A DNA stretch of 64,000 bases from contig NZ_CP033334.1 of the NCBI RefSeq assembly GCF_013170705.1, positions 1,240,001-1,304,000 on the forward strand. The letters run 5' to 3'. The position numbers and the translations under genes were made by a program. The stretch's first letter is position 1, and the number at the start of each line of letters is the position of its first letter. This document shows positions 61,997 to 64,000 of the stretch, one piece after another. The stretch is from Mesorhizobium loti (GTDB lineage: Bacteria; Pseudomonadota; Alphaproteobacteria; Rhizobiales; Rhizobiaceae). The notes beneath the pieces are model-generated. The model worked only from the letters and a program-made list of their open reading frames with translations, had not been told where the DNA came from and did not search any database.

Positions 61997-62177
61997 GCGC
62001 CGCCCCTCATCCGGCTGCCGCCACCTTCTCCCCGTATAGTGACGGGGAGAAGGGAACAGGGCGCAAGGCCGGCGCCCATTCCGCGACGTAGACAATTGGT
62101 GAAATCCGCCGCAACAGCCTCTTTCTCCCCGTCACTATACGGGGAGAAATGCCCGGCAGGGCAATGAGGGGCGGCGC
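61997..62177. repeat. MITE-like element with 13-bp terminal inverted repeats, copy 2
   Basis: Perfect ends GCGCCGCCCCTCA and TGAGGGGCGGCGC, as in the copy at 35412-35590. The inner TTCTCCCCGTATAGTGACGG and CCGTCACTATACGGGGAGAA are long, exact inverted complements, and this copy is the better preserved. It lies between the glutamate dehydrogenase and MFS genes, where the transcript could fold into a long hairpin. Confidence 0.78.
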
Positions 62178-62252
62178 GACGCTTGTCATTTGCATGAGCA
62201 TCGGAAAAAATGCAGACATGGCGCCCGACGCGGGCGGGCCAAAGGAATCATC

Positions 62253-63629
62253 ATGGCGGTAGAGACTGTGCAGCGTGCGTCCGGACGCGGCATCTGGGGA
62301 TGGATGTTCTTCGACTGGGCGGCGCAGCCGTTCTTCACGGTCGTCACCACCTTCATCTTCGGCCCCTATTTCGTTTCGCGCATGGCTGGCGATCCCAACA
62401 CCGGCCAGGCGGTCTGGGGCTACGGCATCGCGGCGGCCGGGCTGGTCATTGCCGTGCTGTCGCCGGTCCTCGGCTCGATCGCCGACCAGACCGGTCCGCG
62501 CAAGCCATGGATCGCTTTCTTCGCCGCGATCAAGATCACCAGTCTCGCCTTGCTCTGGTTCGCCGCGCCGGGCTCGAACCTGTTCCTGATCGTGGCGCTG
62601 TTTTCGCTGGCATCGGTGGCGGCGGAATTCTCCACCGTGTTCAACGATTCGATGATGCCGCGGCTGGTGCCGAAGAGCGAGATCGGCCGCATCTCCAACA
62701 CCGCCTGGGGCCTCGGCTATCTCGGCGGCATGATCGCGCTGATCTTCGTCGTCACCTGTCTCGCCGGCTCGCCGGCGACCGGCAAGACGATCATCGGCAT
62801 CAACCCGCTTTTCGGGCTCGACCCGAAGCTTGGCGAGGATGCGCGCGCCACCGGGCCGCTGTCGGCCGGCTGGTACTTCCTGTTCATCCTGCCGATGTTC
62901 TTCTTCACGCCGGATGCCATCAAGGGCATTCCGATCGGGCCAGCGGTGCGTGAAGGCCTGTCGGAGCTGAAATCGACGCTGGCCGAGGTACGCAAGCGCG
63001 GCGGCATCTTCCGCTTCCTCGTCGCCCGCATGATCTACCAGGACGGCGTCAACGCCTTGCTGGCGCTTGGCGGCACCTTCGCGGCGGGCATGTTCCACTG
63101 GTCGATCACCGAGATCGGCATGTTCGGCATCATCCTCAATGTCGTCGCCATCTTCGGCTGCTGGATCGCGGCCCGGCTCGACACCGCGCTCGGCTCCAAG
63201 GCGGTGGTGATGATTTCACTGGTCATGCTGTCCGTCGCCACCATCGGTGTCGTCTCGACCGGTCCTGGCTTCACCTTGCTCGGCCTGATCCAGCTCCCGA
63301 CCACCGACTCAGGTGGCCTGTTCGGCACGGCCGCCGAAAAGGCCTACATCATGTATGGCCTGCTGATCGGGCTGGCCTTCGGTCCGGTGCAGGCGTCGTC
63401 GCGTTCCTACATGGCGCGCAGCGTCACGGCGGCGGAATCCGGCCGCTATTTCGGCATCTACGCACTGGCCGGACGAGCGACCAGTTTCCTGGCGCCGTTC
63501 CTGGTGGCGACCATCACCGCGCTGAGCGACTCGGCGCGGCTTGGCATGGCGGTGATCATCCTGTTCCTCGGCATCGGCATGGCGATACTGGTTCGCACGC
63601 CATATCCGGCGGACCGGCCGGCGGAATAG
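62253..63629 (+). CDS. MFS transporter, UMF1 (Atg22-like) type
   Basis: Membrane transporter of 458 residues. The N terminus [26 protein letters not shown] is diagnostic of the UMF1/Atg22-like group; later segments include [16 protein letters not shown] and [16 protein letters not shown], with about twelve helices in total. ATG at 62253 is preferred; in-frame ATG at 62190 lies in the flank of the repeat element. A role in amino acid or peptide efflux is suggested only by the family name. Confidence 0.87.
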   Translation: MAVETVQRASGRGIWGWMFFDWAAQPFFTVVTTFIFGPYFVSRMAGDPNTGQAVWGYGIAAAGLVIAVLSPVLGSIADQTGPRKPWIAFFAAIKITSLALLWFAAPGSNLFLIVALFSLASVAAEFSTVFNDSMMPRLVPKSEIGRISNTAWGLGYLGGMIALIFVVTCLAGSPATGKTIIGINPLFGLDPKLGEDARATGPLSAGWYFLFILPMFFFTPDAIKGIPIGPAVREGLSELKSTLAEVRKRGGIFRFLVARMIYQDGVNALLALGGTFAAGMFHWSITEIGMFGIILNVVAIFGCWIAARLDTALGSKAVVMISLVMLSVATIGVVSTGPGFTLLGLIQLPTTDSGGLFGTAAEKAYIMYGLLIGLAFGPVQASSRSYMARSVTAAESGRYFGIYALAGRATSFLAPFLVATITALSDSARLGMAVIILFLGIGMAILVRTPYPADRPAE

Positions 63630-63632
63630 CGC

Positions 63633-63661
63633 TTTACCCTCCCCGTCGAGGGGAGGGTAAA
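63633..63661. terminator. Perfect hairpin between convergent MFS and purH genes
   Basis: TTTACCCTCCCC (63633-63644) pairs perfectly with GGGGAGGGTAAA (63650-63661), loop GTCGA. It fills the 37-bp gap between converging genes and has T and A runs on its ends, so it can terminate in both directions. Confidence 0.65.
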
Positions 63662-63666
63662 CGCGC

Positions 63667-64000
63667 TCAGTGCCTGAAATGCCTGACCCCTGTGAACACC
63701 ATGGCGATGCCATGTTCATCGGCCGCGGCGATGACGTCGTCATCGCGCATCGAGCCACCCGGCTGGATCACCGCCGTGGCGCCGGCTTCGATCGCCGAGA
63801 GCAGGCCGTCGGCGAAGGGGAAGAACGCGTCGGAGGCGACCACCGAGCCCTTGGTCAGCGGTTCGGCCGAGCCTGCCGCCTCGGCCGCGTCGAGCGCCTT
63901 GCGGGCGGCGATGCGTGAGGAATCGACCCGGCTCATCTGGCCGGCGCCGATGCCGACGGTGGCGCCGTCCTTGGCATAGACGATGGCATTCGACTTGACG
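63667..64000 (-). CDS. purH: Bifunctional AICAR formyltransferase/IMP cyclohydrolase, C-terminal part (partial)
   Basis: Last two steps of purine synthesis. Read leftward from the right edge the frame gives [21 protein letters not shown], then [63 protein letters not shown] and stop at 63667. This is the highly conserved C terminus of the PurH formyltransferase domain. About 110 of roughly 535 residues lie in the window; the start is beyond it. Confidence 0.95.
   Translation of the reverse strand, partial: VKSNAIVYAKDGATVGIGAGQMSRVDSSRIAARKALDAAEAAGSAEPLTKGSVVASDAFFPFADGLLSAIEAGATAVIQPGGSMRDDDVIAAADEHGIAMVFTGVRHFRH

Overview
The window is a high-GC, gene-dense chromosomal segment that most resembles an alphaproteobacterium of the order Hyphomicrobiales (rhizobia), probably Mesorhizobium or a close relative. 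The basis is a giant NAD-glutamate dehydrogenase of 1596 residues, an IclR-type PcaR next to CoA-transferase and thiolase genes, a TGA-N9-TCA iron motif of the rhizobial RirA type, many periplasmic-binding-protein ABC systems, and several families of short inverted-repeat intergenic elements. Genus is an inference; no rRNA or marker phylogeny could be run.

Layout. 1-8.9 kb: polyamine region, with a leftward ABC transporter operon (binding protein, two permeases, ATPase that runs off the left edge) and a divergent GntR regulator, GT1-type glycosyltransferase, PuuA-like ligase and PuuB-like oxidase. 8.9-12.6 kb: beta-ketoadipate branch, pcaR divergent from pcaI-pcaJ-pcaF with a clear PcaR-type operator between them. 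12.9-17.6 kb: BMP-type nucleoside ABC importer. 17.7-21.0 kb: SDR, ethanolamine-type permease and a LuxR regulator. 21.2-23.1 kb: a 51-residue membrane peptide, a luciferase-like monooxygenase and an isochorismatase-family hydrolase. 23.2-26.6 kb: iron uptake, with a truncated ABC exporter remnant, an IRO box, a frameshifted FhuC-type ATPase and intact exbB-exbD-tonB.

26.7-29.8 kb is the most unusual part: a 31-codon peptide gene, a SagB-type nitroreductase, three small unknown proteins and an upstream helix-turn-helix regulator, all leftward. It looks like a minimal peptide-modification (RiPP-like) operon without YcaO or an exporter. It is followed by tRNA-Ala(CGC).

30.3-39 kb: yggT-yggU, then a sugar-type ABC locus split over both strands (RpiR regulator, ATPase and SDR leftward; binding protein, two permeases and an M81 peptidase rightward). 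39-49 kb: M3 oligopeptidase, beta-carbonic anhydrase, an NTF2-like protein, DUF429 protein, pdxY, lemA with three TPM-domain genes (two sharing a 421-bp near-identical block), a GNAT protein and ppa. 49-64 kb: secreted unknown proteins, TetR/MFS pair with twin operators, typA, a DUF1062 protein, LysE exporter, YCII-like protein, AhpD-like enzyme, the large glutamate dehydrogenase, an MFS transporter and the 3' part of purH.
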